From Neoceratodus forsteri (lineage: Eukaryota; Chordata; Ceratodontiformes; Ceratodontidae): 64,000 nucleotides of DNA. The notes under the pieces were generated by a model, which ran no database searches, was not told the origin of the DNA, and was given only the letters and a program-made list of their open reading frames with translations. The stretch is taken from contig CM028136.1 in the NCBI GenBank assembly GCA_016271365.2, positions 468,780,001-468,844,000 on the forward strand, given 5' to 3'. This document shows, piece by piece, positions 33,872-44,563 of this stretch (position 1 is its first letter; every line of letters begins with the position of its first letter). Position numbers and translations under genes: made by a program.

Positions 33872-34854
33872 TCAGGATTTATTCTGAACATCCAAACCCT
33901 GAACAAATTCCAAAGCTGCAGATGGGTCAGTAAAGGCTCTGGTGTTTCCTCCCAGTGGTCTTACTATTAAGCGGGCAGGATATGCCAGTGCAAAAGGGCA
34001 GTTCTTAGTATGCAACAATCGCCGTACCTCAGAAAAAGCCTGCCTTTGAATCTGAAGAAGACATGAGTAATCGGGATAGATGCTGACTCTCCTCTGCTGT
34101 ACAAGGATAGTTCCCAGTTTCCTCACCAGATCTAGCACAGCCACCCTATCTTGGTATTGCAGAAATTTAACAATGAGATGCCGAGGCCTTTGATCAGGTG
34201 ATGGCTTCGGGCCTGGCGAATGATGTGCCCTCTGGATCTCCAGTTCGCTGTCAGGAGGGAGTTGCAGGTTAGTGACCAGCCACTTTTAATGAAGGAAGAG
34301 CAATACTTCCCCTCAAGCCCCTCTGTCAAGCCTATGATTCTGATATTGCTACGCCATTCACAATTCTCATGATCGTCTAGGGTTTGCTTCAGTGCCTCTA
34401 TTTCTTTTAGGGCTTTTGCCAGGTCCGAGGAGTAAATCACTGATCTGTCCTCTTGATTGCCAAGCCTTTGTTCCACTTCCCCCAGTCACCTTTCATGGGC
34501 TTCAACTTGCTCAGAGGTAGAGTTAACTGCCTGCTGTAGATGCTGTATTTGCGCAGACATATTATCAAAGCTGGCTTCCATCCTGGAACCTAGGTCATAT
34601 TTTAGATCTTTAATTAATCTTTCTAGTTGTTGGTAACCTTCTACCATATTGTTAACTGGGTTGTTTTCCAGCTCCTCGCTCTCAGCACAAGAGCTTCTCT
34701 CCGGGAGTTCCTTTGCTGAATTGATGTCACAGATGACCTCTGGTGCTTTACTGGGCCCCACTAGGCCCTTAGCCGAGGATCCTTTTGGGGAAGGTTTGAA
34801 CGATATTTTTGCTTGTTTCCTTCCTGATTTCAGATTGGACGACATCGGCACCAC
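33872..34854 (-). pseudogene. L1 ORF1 (coiled coil-RRM-CTD RNA-binding protein) pseudogene
   Basis: From MVPMSSNLKSGRK at 34854 the product has a Lys/Ser-rich N-terminus. A coiled-coil region follows (LIKDLKYDLGSRMEAS, IQHLQQAVNSTSEQVEAHER, then LAKALKEIEALKQTLDDHE across a stop at 34486). The RRM entry is WRSNIRIIGLTEGLEG, matching RRNNIRIxGLPEG of L1 ORF1. The last part (34144-33872), after a frameshift, reads HLIVKFLQYQDR..VLDLVRKLGTILVQQ, DYSCLLQIQRQAFSEV, the C-terminal domain pattern. The family protein trimerises and binds L1 RNA. At least one stop and one frameshift inactivate it. Confidence 0.8.
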
Positions 34855-34980
34855 CAGAACTTATAATTCTTGTATAAATAAATGAGTTTAAGGCACTGCG
34901 TTGAGGGGATTTCAAAGGATTTTTTCAGAGCTTGAGAACTAAGCAGCCATCTCGCTCTGATGCTAGACCATGCCCCCCCA

Positions 34981-35422
34981 TTTAACTGGTTGATCCTGTG
35001 TTTCCCATGTGTTTAAAATTTGAGCAACGAGTGCGTCTTATACTATATGGGGAAGGAGAGGGAGCTCCGTACTAAGGCTTTCAATTTATGGTAGAAGAAA
35101 TGGTGCAGAGAGGAGAAGTATGGCTACAATGGAGACTGAGGGCCAACCTAGAAGGATAAGAGCCTATACCGCAGTGAAGGCCAGCTTCCATTAAGGAGGG
35201 AACCATAGTCCTCAGTGCATGGTTTAAATGTTACTTCAATGGACATTTAAAGTAGTCGAGGGGGGTGATGGAAGAAATGAGGGAGGCAGAAAGTGGGCTA
35301 CCACAGGCTGAGATAGAGAGTAGGGAGATCCCAAGCTAGGGGGTTGCAAAAGAGGAAGAGGGGGAAATGGAGCAGTCAAAGAAGAAAGGTGGGGAAGGAG
35401 GAACAATTGGAAAAAAAAGAAA
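34981..35422. other. Purine-rich spacer
   Basis: The plus strand from about 35255 to 35430 is dominated by G and A (GGGGAAATGGAG-type runs). No gene recognised. Confidence 0.4.
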
Positions 35423-35931
35423 GTGACAAGAAGAAAGCTGAGGGATGTCAAAATGTTGCAAGGTCTGCATCAGAAGCCCTATGAGAAGAAACTGAAAGAG
35501 TTCAATATGTACACTCTGGAGGAGAGGAGGGAGAATTGGGATATGATGGAGCCCTTTAAATACCTCATTGGGGTTAATAAGGTACAGAAGGGAGGTATGT
35601 TTCAAAGAAAAAGGTGCTGTAGAAGAAGTCATGATATGAAGATGGAAGGAGGTAGATTCAGGAGAGATGTGAGGAAGTACTTTTTCACAGAAAGGGTGTC
35701 GGATTCCTAAAACAGCCTTCCATGGGAGGCAGTTGGGGTGAAACCAGTGGTGGGTTTCAAAAATGCCTCAGATAGACACAAAAGAACCCTTGGAGGAAGG
35801 AACAGGATGGAAGAGAAAGTGCTGTAGATTAAGTTGGGTCTCCAGCAAAACTGATCATATTTAAAAATGGGCAGACTAGATGGGCCCAGCAGTCATTATC
35901 TGCCATTAGTTTCTATGTTTCTATGTATGAC
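35423..35931 (+). mobile_element. CR1 LINE 3' fragment
   Basis: It encodes KMLQGLHQKPYEKKLKEFNM, YTLEERRENWD, EPFKYLIGVNKVQ and FRRDVRKYFFTERV, the C-terminus of CR1 ORF2. It ends in GGGCAGACTAGATGGGCCC, ATTATCTGCC and two TTTCTATG units. It is 5'-truncated. Confidence 0.85.
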
Positions 35932-36373
35932 AGGTTATGCAATTCAAATGGATACAGTGTAAAATTATTAATATGCACAATGTTGATACTGTAAACTGTA
36001 TGGTGCAAATAATTCATGTTGTACTATGCTACACAGACATAATCAAATCAGTAATAATATATGCATTGAACAAGAGTGAAAAAATCAAGGGGAAAGTGTG
36101 ATGGAATATACTACTCATAGAGTCATGACACCATGATAGGTACATATGGTATAAATTTACTGTACTATGATGGTACCCAGCTGTGTACTAATGTTGAGTT
36201 AGCTAAAATATGGGATTTTATTTATTTTTAATAATTCAGACATTGTCTACACAGTAATGACAGATAGCCACGGATGCTCTTTACAATTTGCAACTTTTTT
36301 TTTTTGTTAATTCATTTTTGGAAAATCACTTGTAATGTGACTGCAATTCTGTTCAATCAATTAACTTTTGGTT
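35791..36373. repeat. 583-bp tandem duplication, first (intact) unit
   Basis: The unit begins in the CR1 tail (GGAGGAAGGAACAGGATGG) and continues through single-copy-like AT-rich sequence to TTAACTTTTGGTTT. It is repeated starting at 36374, where GGAGGACAGAAGGAGGTGG begins the second unit. The units are clearly diverged, so the duplication is old. Confidence 0.8.
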
Positions 36374-36635
36374 TGGAGGACAGAAGGAGGTGGAAGAGAC
36401 AGTGCTGTAGATCAAGTTGGGTTTGCAACAAAAATTAACATAATTAAATATGGGCAGAATAGATGGGCCCAGCAGTCATTCTCTGCCATCACTGTCTATG
36501 TTTCTATGTATGACAGGTCATGTTATTCAAATGGCTACAGTGTAAAATTGTTGATATGCACAACGTCGATACTGTAAACTGTGTGGCACATATAATTCAT
36601 GTTGTACTATGATACACAGACACAGTAATCAAATG
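36374..36635. repeat. 583-bp duplication, second unit, left part
   Basis: It contains the copied CR1 tail (to TTTCTATG at about 36507) and the first part of the flanking sequence, breaking off after AGTAATCAAAT. The remainder is at 39423-39763. Confidence 0.8.
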
Positions 36636-36949
36636 GGAAATAGAGGATAGAGGAGTTGAGGCAGCTAGGTGTTGCAAGCTCAGTGACAGCTGGTTACTCG
36701 TATTTTCCTATAGACAGAGTACAGCGGGATGCCTGAATACCTGCCAGCCATGTACAGTCTGATGTCATGCCTCTACACAACACTGTAGGTATAAAAAACT
36801 AATAAGAACTTTTTGTTTTCTTGTTTCCAAAGCTGTTTTCCCTCATGCTTGGGAGTTATTACTAGGAATTATGAGACAATAGGAGATGTTGTACATCCTT
36901 ATAATCATGTAAAATGGTAATATAGTTGTCCTCCATGCATATACAGTAT

Positions 36950-38733
36950 GGGCTTCATGTTCAAAAGTGGCAAGCTGCATCGTGCAAGTGCTTGTGCCAT
37001 GCAACTCAACTGCACTGGCACAAAAAAATGATATATTTAGAAGATGAGCCATAATATGTTATTGCACATATGCAGCTGAATATCTGAACATGTACGATTG
37101 TGCAGTAGGACATGTGCGGCAGGTGCCCAGAGCCTAATGTGGAGCATACAGTAGTGCATGTAAAGCCACTTGTGCATCATGCAGCTTTGCAATATTTGGC
37201 CAGGATCTGCAAATGGCTTCATTGCACAGTCAGCACCCAAGCCACACATTTACATCTCATTATTAGAATGTAATCAGGGCATTTGCATACCATTGGCATG
37301 CACAGTTCTAGCATTTCAGGGCTGCACCACCACTCCACAAAATTGATCAGGAGGTACTGCAGCCTAGCAGACAGGTGTAAATGCATGGTCATGTGTGGGT
37401 GGACTGCACTGGCATGAGTACAGTGCTGCATACCCCCAACCCTTTATCACCCAAATGTGTGCCAAGATGTGTGACAACTGGTCAGAATGTGTGACACAGC
37501 AGCCAACATGACAGCGCAAGCTCAGAAGACTGTGGAAATAAGTGCTCCAATGTTGCTACTGTGTGCTGATACCTCACATCTCATATTTTCATACAATTCT
37601 GCATAACAGTTTCAGTGGTTGGTGTGTAATGTCACCCACTGTATGTGGGTTAGAGGGTGTCTGAGTGATAACATGAGTGCCATGCTCTATACTGTGTGAC
37701 AGTGGAGAGATCTGCAGTGCTACTACCTATGGCCATGTCTGTGCTGTAGGTGGCCGCATGCACAACACTGAAAGGGTCAGGCATCCATGGGGCATGCCGC
37801 TGCTGCCTCCAGGCTGCAGGTGGTGCCACCTCTGCCGCATGCTACTCACAGTAGTGCACTGTCCACCACCAGTACACCACAGTGACCCAAATCCATGGCC
37901 CCTGTGGCATTGCCACACTGCAGGGATGGCACTGGTGACATGCATGTTTTTCCTGGTGGTGTGGGTCTGATACTGGTGTACTGTGTGCACCTCAGGTGTT
38001 CCACCATGGGTGTGTGCCAATGGGCTGTCCCTGACCCATGCCATGCTGCCACCATTACTGCCATGCATTCTGCTCACCATTTTCTCAGATGCCACCATGA
38101 GTGCATGCCTACACTGGGTGGCACTCTGATGGCCACATGGGTACAGGCAATGGCACCTGGCACATGTGCCACTGTGTAGCTGTCTGCTCCACTGGTGTGC
38201 TAGGGGGCACCTGACATGTGGCATACGGGAGTCCCCTACCTGGGTGTTCTGTGTGGGGGTGACTGCCTGGGCGGTGCAGGTGGTGTCATCCAGTGGCACC
38301 TGGCAGGTGCCCGCTGTGCAGGCACAGCATGGCTCTGGCTTTGGGTACTGCTGTCCTGGCATGACTGCTGTGTGTAGGTACCTGGAGCACATACTGGTGC
38401 ACCTCTGAGGGCTGACTCAGGGTTGCTTGTCTGCAGTTCTGTAGCCTGCCTGTGGGAGGCTGGTCAATTTAGGCCATCCCCTTACATGCCTAACTTTGCG
38501 TGGCACAGTTTTGTGATGCACAACACCTGTGCCACACATTTTGGCTGAATATACCCTTGTACAGAATATTCAGGTGCCTGCCCCCCATTTTTGTGCTGCA
38601 TACATTATTTCTGCACAATCGCACATTTGGCTATATGCATCTCTCCCTTTTGAATATCTCACTTACACGCATTTTCTGAGATGCGCCACACATCTCCATT
38701 TTGGGCTGCACAACTCCTTTGAATATGTGGGCC
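36950..38733. mobile_element. Non-autonomous Harbinger-related element (1.8 kb)
   Basis: Left end GGGCTTCATGTTCAAAAG and right end read inward GGGCCCACATATTCAAAG match each other and the ends of the Harbinger at 716-5008. Both elements share GAATATCT/GATATTCA words near their ends. The interior is TG/CA-rich, like the autonomous element, but I find no transposase or Myb motif. One POU octamer (ATTTGCAT, 37281-37288) is present. No clear 3-bp target duplication. Confidence 0.6.
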
Positions 38734-39121
38734 CATGTGTCTAGTTTTCTCTAGGTTCCTTATTCCCACAAAGGGCTGTGATAAGGAGTAAGAACTAATA
38801 GAAATTGCTATTGTCTAGCTCCAAAGTGTAAAAGAATATGATGTGGGGAGGGGTACAAAATATTTCCCTTAAACATCCATCAAATGGCACAGTGCTGTAT
38901 CATGCCAACTGAGTAAATGCTAGGGTCTTGATATTAGCCACTAGCTAAAATGCACCCAGTGTTTTACTCACTTGTGAACTGAATTAGCTCCTCTACAAAC
39001 ATGGTCTTACTCCCCTCCCACTGTGTAATGATGTTTTATTTGGAAGGGGGTCTCAAGTCCAGGAAAGATGCAGTGAGAGTTGATCAAGGACTGTAAACAA
39101 ACATGTTTTGACAAACAAGAA

Positions 39122-39422
39122 CCTGAAGTAATGAGTTGAAACTGGAGGGTGAAGGTTTAAGAGGGATGTGAGGAAATTCTATTTTATGGAAAGGGTGGTG
39201 AAGCTGTAGAACAGTCTTCCGGCGGAGGTGGTGGGCACCAAGACCATAAATAGTTTCAGGCAAAGCTGGGATGGAGTAAAGGGCTTGGTGGTTGCTCAGG
39301 TCAGCAGCAGCATTAAGGAGGGGAGCAGGGGATGCTCTCTATGGACAATAGGTTCCAGGGCAGATAGGGAAGTCTAGGCAGACTAGATGGACCTTTGCTC
39401 TTTATCTGATGTCATAGTCTGT
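39122..39422 (+). mobile_element. CR1 LINE 3' fragment, divergent subfamily
   Basis: AGGGATGTGAGGAAATTCTA and GGAAAGGGTGGTGAAGCTGT correspond to the CR1 FRRDVRKFF..RVV C-terminus. The end reads GGCAGACTAGATGGACC then TTATCTGATGTCATAGTCTG, without TTTCTATG units. This marks a subfamily different from the other copies. Confidence 0.7.
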
Positions 39423-39763
39423 GTAATAATATATGCATTGAGAAAGGGAGAAAAAATCAAGGAGAATATGTGTGAAGCAATATACTACTCATAGAGGGGT
39501 GACACCATGATAGGTACATACTGTATGAAGTTACTGCATTATGATGGTACCCAGCTGTATACCAACATTGAATAAACTACAATATGGGATTTTATTTATT
39601 TTTGTTTCATTTTTTAATAACCCAGGCATTGTCTACACAGTATTAACACACAACCAATGATGCTGCTTACAATCTGAGACCTTGTTTTTCTTAACCACAT
39701 TATTCATTTTTGGGAAATCACTTGTAACATAGCTGCAAATCTGTTCAGCCAGTTAACTTTTGG
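39423..39763. repeat. 583-bp duplication, second unit, right part
   Basis: It matches 36051-36372 (shared ATATGCATTGA, ATACTACTCATAGAG, ACACCATGATAGGTACATA, TTAACTTTTGGTT) with moderate divergence. The minus-strand CR1 begins immediately after it. Confidence 0.85.
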
Positions 39764-40175
39764 TTACATAGAAACATAGAAATTGTCGGCAGATAAAGAC
39801 TGCTAGGCCCATCCAGTCTGCCCGTAGGCCCTATACATTGTATGTGGCCACTGACCCCTCTGTGATCAATGGCTTTTCATCACTCCCTCCCCTCTCAGGC
39901 TTCCCTTGTGCCTGTCCCAAGCATGCTTAAACCCCTCCACTGTGCTTGCCCCCACTACCTCCTGTGGCAGACTATTGCAAGTGTCAGCTACCCTCTCTGT
40001 AGAAAACCTTCCTCACATTACCTCTTAATCTAGCTCCATCCAATTTCAAGTCATGCCCCCTTGTTCTAGTACTTTTTCTATACTGGAAAAGGTCCCCCGC
40101 CTGCACCTTGTTTATGCTCTTGAACTACTTGAAAGTTTCAATCATGTCCCCCAGCTGTCTCCTCTCCTCCAGTGA

Positions 40176-41598
40176 CTACATATCGAGGTCCCTTAGTCTC
40201 TCCTCATATGTTTTGTGGTGTAAGCCCTGTACTATCTTTGTTGCCCTTCTCTGGATAGTCTCCATCTTATCTATGTCCTTGCATGGGTGTGGTCTCCAGA
40301 ACTGCATGCAGTACTCCAGGTGAGGCCTTACCAATGTTTTATACAATGGCATCACCACCTCCCACCTCCTGCTAATGATACCCCTGCCTATGCACCCCAG
40401 CATGCCACTGGCCCTCCATGCCACCTTTGTACACTCTTTTGACACCTTAAGGTCATCAGAGATAATAACCCCTAGGTCCCTTTCCTCTTTGGTGACAGTC
40501 AGCTCCTCCCCAACCTGTAGTTCTCCCCAGGGTTTCCTATACCAAGGTGTATTATTTTACACTTCTTTGCATTGAACCACAGTTGCCACACCTCCAGCCA
40601 TCTTTCAAGCTTCTCCAGGTCTGTCTTCATTTTCTGCACCCCTTCTGGAGTATCCACCCTATTGCAGATCTTGGTGTTATCTGCAAACAGGCAGACCTTT
40701 CTTTCTAGCCATTCTGCAATATCACTAATGAAGACATTGAATAGGACTGGTCCTAGTACTGATCCCTGTGGTACCCCACTGGTCACCCCCCTCTCCCCAG
40801 ATTGTACCCATTTACCACAATCATCTGTCTCCTGTCTGTTAACCAGTTCCTAACCCAGTTCACCACCTTGTATCCCATGCCCAGACTACCCATCTTATTA
40901 ATCAGCCTTCTATGCATGGTGATGTTGAAGGCTTTGCTGAAATCTAGGTAGGCGACATCTACCGCCCCTCCCTGATTAAGTTCCCTAATGACTCAATCAA
41001 TAAAAACTATTAGATTCATTTGAAATGTCCTTCCTGCTGTGAATCCATGTTGCCTCAGATCCTGAGCACCACTGGATTCCATATGTGCCACTATCCTTTG
41101 TTTCAGCAGTGTCTCCATGATCTTTCCCACCACTGAGGTGAGGCTGACTGGTCTGTAGTTCCCCGCCTCCTCCATACTGCCACTTTTGTGCAGTGGGACT
41201 ACATGTACCCTCCTCCAGTCCTCTGGAATGACACCCGTGTTGAGTGACTGTATGAACAGAGCCGCCAGAGGTGCTGCTAGTTCCCTTTGCAGCTCCATTA
41301 ATATCCTCAGGTGGATGCCATCTGGCCCCATGGCCTTATCCACCTTCAGCTTTGTGAGTTCTTCCGGAACTCTCTCCACTGTGAATGGACTGGTGTTCAC
41401 CTCTCCGCCCAATCGCCTCTGCAACCCAACTGTGGTCCTTGACCCTTCCCCTCCTTAGTGAATATTGAGAAGAAATATTTTTTCAGTATTTCTGCCTTGT
41501 CCAGATCTCCTTCCTTACACTCTCTCTTCTCCCCTTTAAGCCTCACAGTCCCCCCTGTTTTTTCTTCTTTCACTGATGTACCTATAAAATGCCTTATC
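40176..41598 (-). pseudogene. CR1 ORF2 reverse transcriptase part (outer CR1)
   Basis: Reading leftward: KVDKAMGPDGIHLRILMELQ, EDWRRVHVVPLHKSGSMEEA, YRPVSLTSVVGKIMETLLKQ, QHGFTAGRTFQ, and after a frameshift SGVPQGSVLGPVLFNVFISD, VCLFADNTKICNR (active-site FADD mutated to FADN) and WLEVWQLWFNAKKCKI. The last frame is ALYKTLVRPHLEYC-like with FWRPHPCKDIDKMETIQRRA. The Asp-to-Asn change in the catalytic pair, plus frameshifts, make it dead. Confidence 0.85.
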
Positions 41599-42238
41599 CC
41601 CTTTTTTATTTATTTATTTATTTATTGAAATTTTGGAGAACACCTTTGAGAACAAGCTCATTTCATAGGTTCCACATCAGACGAACAATACATATTGGGA
41701 AAGTATGAGACAGAGAACAAACAAAACAAGGAATTATACAAGACATTACAAGAGTGTATAACTAGAGAAGTTCCAACACATGTGGCATTGTACAATGTAT
41801 GCCATGGTGCATATTTGATTAAAACCTGGAATTCAAAGTGTCATATAAGTAGGGGAGGGGTCTTATGAAATGACCCTTTACAGGAAAATGAGAACAGACT
41901 CAGCCTAATACAGTATCTAATAATCAACAAGGTAAGGGATGGCATCAGCCCAGTGGCCTCGTCAGAGGTGAAAAGGTATGGGACAAAGCATTTTAAAGCG
42001 AGCAAGGGAGCTCAGGAGATATAACAAGGGGGAGGAGGATAGGGGGAAAGCCATAGAGGGGTGAGGGGAAAGAGTGGAAGGGATCAAGAGGAAATGTGAA
42101 GGAGAATGATTAGCAACTTAGAACAGTTATTTACATGCTGAGAACAGTTATTCATAAGGTCAGGATAGCATAAGATTAGAATAAGTGCTGGTCACAAGAA
42201 GGAAGATTATTGGAAGCAGTCACAACTGGCATCAGCAA

Positions 42239-44550
42239 CTAGCTGTTGCTTAAGTTTAGCCTGAAGGAGCCCAAGGTGGATGCTGAAGTGATGTCATGGT
42301 GCAGCGAGTTCATCCATAGTGGGGCAAGGTAGGCAAATGAACTTTGTCCCAGATAAGTGTGACAGTGGGGTATATTAAAACTCTGGCTAGTAGAGTTTCT
42401 GGTGCAACAACGGTTGATAGTGGGGGTAATAAGCTTTTGCACTCCTGGGGGCATTCTGCCTCAGCTTACTTTTTTGGACAGTAAACATGTTTGGTACATG
42501 AGTCTACCTTTGAATTGAAGCCAGTTAGCCTGAGCGTACATGTCGCAGGTATGGGACAGATGGGCTGAGCCAGTAAGGAGCTGGCATGCTTAGTTGAGTG
42601 CAACTATGATGCGGAGAAGAGTTGTTTCAGTAGCTGATCCATAGATTGGTAAGCCATAATCAATAAGCGAGAAAAAAGAGCTTTGAATGGCTAGGTTAAG
42701 AGCCTCTGGGGTCAAACGTTGCTTATGCCTATAAAGTAGACTAATGTGGGTGTTAACAGCCTTAGCAATGTTGTCAATGTGATAGTCATAGGTCATCGTA
42801 TTGTCAATAGTAATCCCTAGCTATTTAAAGAGCTGAACTAGCTCCAGGAAAGAGCCCTCTTCATTGGTGATAGAAAGAGGATAAGTTCTGTGCCTATTTT
42901 GGGAGCTGGAGAACAGCATAGTTTTAGTCTTGTTGTAATTCATAACTAACTTGTGCTTATGGAACCATCTTTCTATGACTACTAAATTACTCTGTAGCCT
43001 AGATTGAAGAACCTTTGGGTCTGGATCACTGGTAAACAGGACAGCATCATCAGCATATAAAAGGATGTGACCCTGACAGGAGTAAGGGAGGTTGTTGAGG
43101 AAAATGTTGAATAAAAGAGGGCTCAAGATGGACCCTTGAGGAACTCCAGATAGGACAGGTCTGCTATCTGCACTATTCAGCACTTATTCTAATCTTATGC
43201 TATCCTGACCTTATGGCAGCTTAGATTCAATGCTAAGAAGTGCAAGGTAATGCACCTGGGAAACAAAAACCCAGGGGAAGAGTACACAATGGGGGGTGAG
43301 ATACTAACAACAACAAAAATGGAAAGGGACCTGGGGGTAGTCATATCAGATGACCTAAAGGTGGCAAGCAATGTGAGAGGGCAGCAAGGAGGGTTGGGGG
43401 ATACTGGGATGCATAGGAGAGGCATCACCAGTAGAAAACAGGAAGTTATTATCCTCTGTACAGACAGCTGGTCAGACCCATCTGGAGTACTGCGTGCAGT
43501 TCTGGAGACCCAGTCTTCGTAAAGACATAGACAGGATGGAAGCTGCTGAGGAGGGCACTAAAATGGTGCAGGGTCTGCACCAGAAGACATATGAAGAGAG
43601 ACTTAAGGAGTTTAATATGTATAGCCTCGAGGAAAGGAGGGAGAGGGGGGACATGATAGAAACTTTCAAGTACCTCAAGGGAATCAACAAAGTCCAAGAG
43701 GGTAGCATCTTTCAAAAAAAGAGGTGTGCAAGAACAAGGGGGCACAATTTGAAGATGGGGGGTGGCTCAGAGGTAATTTAAGGAAGTATTTTTTCACAGA
43801 GAGGGTTGTGGATGCATGGAATGGCCTTCCAGAGGAGGTCATGGAGTCAAAAACAGTGGTGGAATTCAAGCATGCATGGGACAGTCATAAGGCAATTCTA
43901 GGGGGTGGTGGTAGGAAGAAGTAGGCTGCTGGTTAACTAGGATCTGCAGCTTATCCAGTAGGCAGGGAAATGGGCAGACTGGGTGGGCCAAGCGGTCCTT
44001 ATCTGCCGTCAAATTCTATGTTTCTATGTTTCTATGTGTTACCAATCTTCATCTGCTGTATACGGTTGTGCAGGTAACTTTCAAACCAGGCTACGCTGTC
44101 ACGAGTTAGGCCAATGGTAATAAGCTGTTTGACCAGGAGGGCATGATTCACTGTGTTGAAAGCTTTGGTTAAATTAATGAAAGCAGCACCAACCAGGTGC
44201 CCTTGATCTAAGGAGTGGTGAATAAAGCCTGTGAACTCCAGAAGGGCGGTAGCTGTACTATGACCATTTCTGAACCCGTGTTGTTGCGGACATTGTAGCT
44301 GATATTTTTCTAAGTATTCAACCAGTTGATCAGCCACTATATGCTCAAGAGCTTTCAAGAGTGGTGGCAGGATAGAGATAGGCCTGTAGTTCCCAGTAAT
44401 TGTGCGATCCCCAGACTTATGAACTGGTGTCACAGTGGCAGATTTCCATTTCTGAGGAAATTGAGAGTATCTAAATAACATGTTAATAATATGTGTTAGA
44501 GGTGACAGAATTTCATCCAGCATAAGGGCTACAAACTTAAGATCCAGGGT
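42239..44550 (-). pseudogene. L2/Rex-like LINE reverse transcriptase pseudogene
   Basis: The first part (44550-44036) has TLDLKFVALMLDEILSPL, KWKSATVTPVHKSGD, YRPISILPPLLKALEH, QHGFRNGHSTATALLEF and AFINLTKAFNTVNHALL. After the CR1 insertion it resumes at about 43183 with RPVLSGVPQGSILSPLLFN and LLYADDAVLFTSDPD (intact YADD). It continues with IERWFHKHKLVMNYNKT and, after a frameshift, DYHIDNIAKAVNTHISLLYR and LIDYGLPIYGSATETTLL. The C-terminus (42454-42239) reads YLGQSSFAYLAPLWMNSLHH then TLGSFRLNL. The endonuclease is missing by 5' truncation. Confidence 0.8.
43184..44035 (+). mobile_element. CR1 LINE 3' fragment nested in the L2/Rex-like LINE (inner level), with filler
   Basis: CR1 proper starts at about 43212 (ATGGCAGCTTAGATTCAATG, the WQLRFNAKKC codons). 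It continues through LGVVISDDLKVA, GITSRKQEV, KDIDRMEAAEE, YEERLKEFNMYSLEERRERG and KYFFTERVVDAWNGLPEEV, to GGGCAGACTGGGTGGGCC and TTTCTATG octamers. The first about 30 bases (43184-43215) are not CR1: they are an inverted copy of 42153-42190. No target duplication is seen, and deletion of the insert restores the host frame (IGNTVLNSADS). Confidence 0.85.
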
Positions 44551-44563
44551 GTCAGCACTAAAT

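Larger units (their letters stand above)
28486..34980 (-). mobile_element. L1-type LINE, near full length (6.5 kb)
   Basis: On the minus strand the element starts at a G-run (GGGGGGGCATGG, near 34980) and holds ORF1 (34854-33872) and ORF2 (32751-28669). It ends with an AATAAA-like AT-rich stretch and poly(A) (the T-run at 28486-28495 on the plus strand). A near full-length L1 with recognisable 5' UTR is uncommon among the truncated LINEs here. A 176-bp MITE at 31571-31746 interrupts ORF2. Confidence 0.85.
36636..39422. mobile_element. 2.8-kb composite insertion splitting the duplicated unit
   Basis: Comparison with the intact first unit defines both insertion edges (AATCAAAT | ... | GTAATAATATATGC). 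The insert holds unassigned sequence (36636-36949), a non-autonomous Harbinger-like element (36950-38733), more unassigned sequence (38734-39121) and a CR1 3' fragment (39122-39422) that forms its right edge. Confidence 0.7.
41605..44563 (-). mobile_element. L2/Rex-like LINE nested in CR1 (middle level)
   Basis: The 3' end is a (TAAA)n tail (ATTTATTTATTTATT on the plus strand at 41606-41626). The 5' end is truncated inside the reverse transcriptase at 44563. CTTT at 41601-41604 and 44564-44567 is the target duplication, and removal restores the host CR1 frame. It is itself interrupted by a CR1 fragment at 43184-44035. The tail type and motifs separate it from CR1; clade placement (L2 or Rex1-like) is tentative. 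Confidence 0.75.

Noticed and set aside
37727..38392. 221-codon minus-strand frame
   Set aside because: It lies in the GC/TG-rich interior of the non-autonomous Harbinger relative and shows no motif shared with the Myb-like or transposase proteins.
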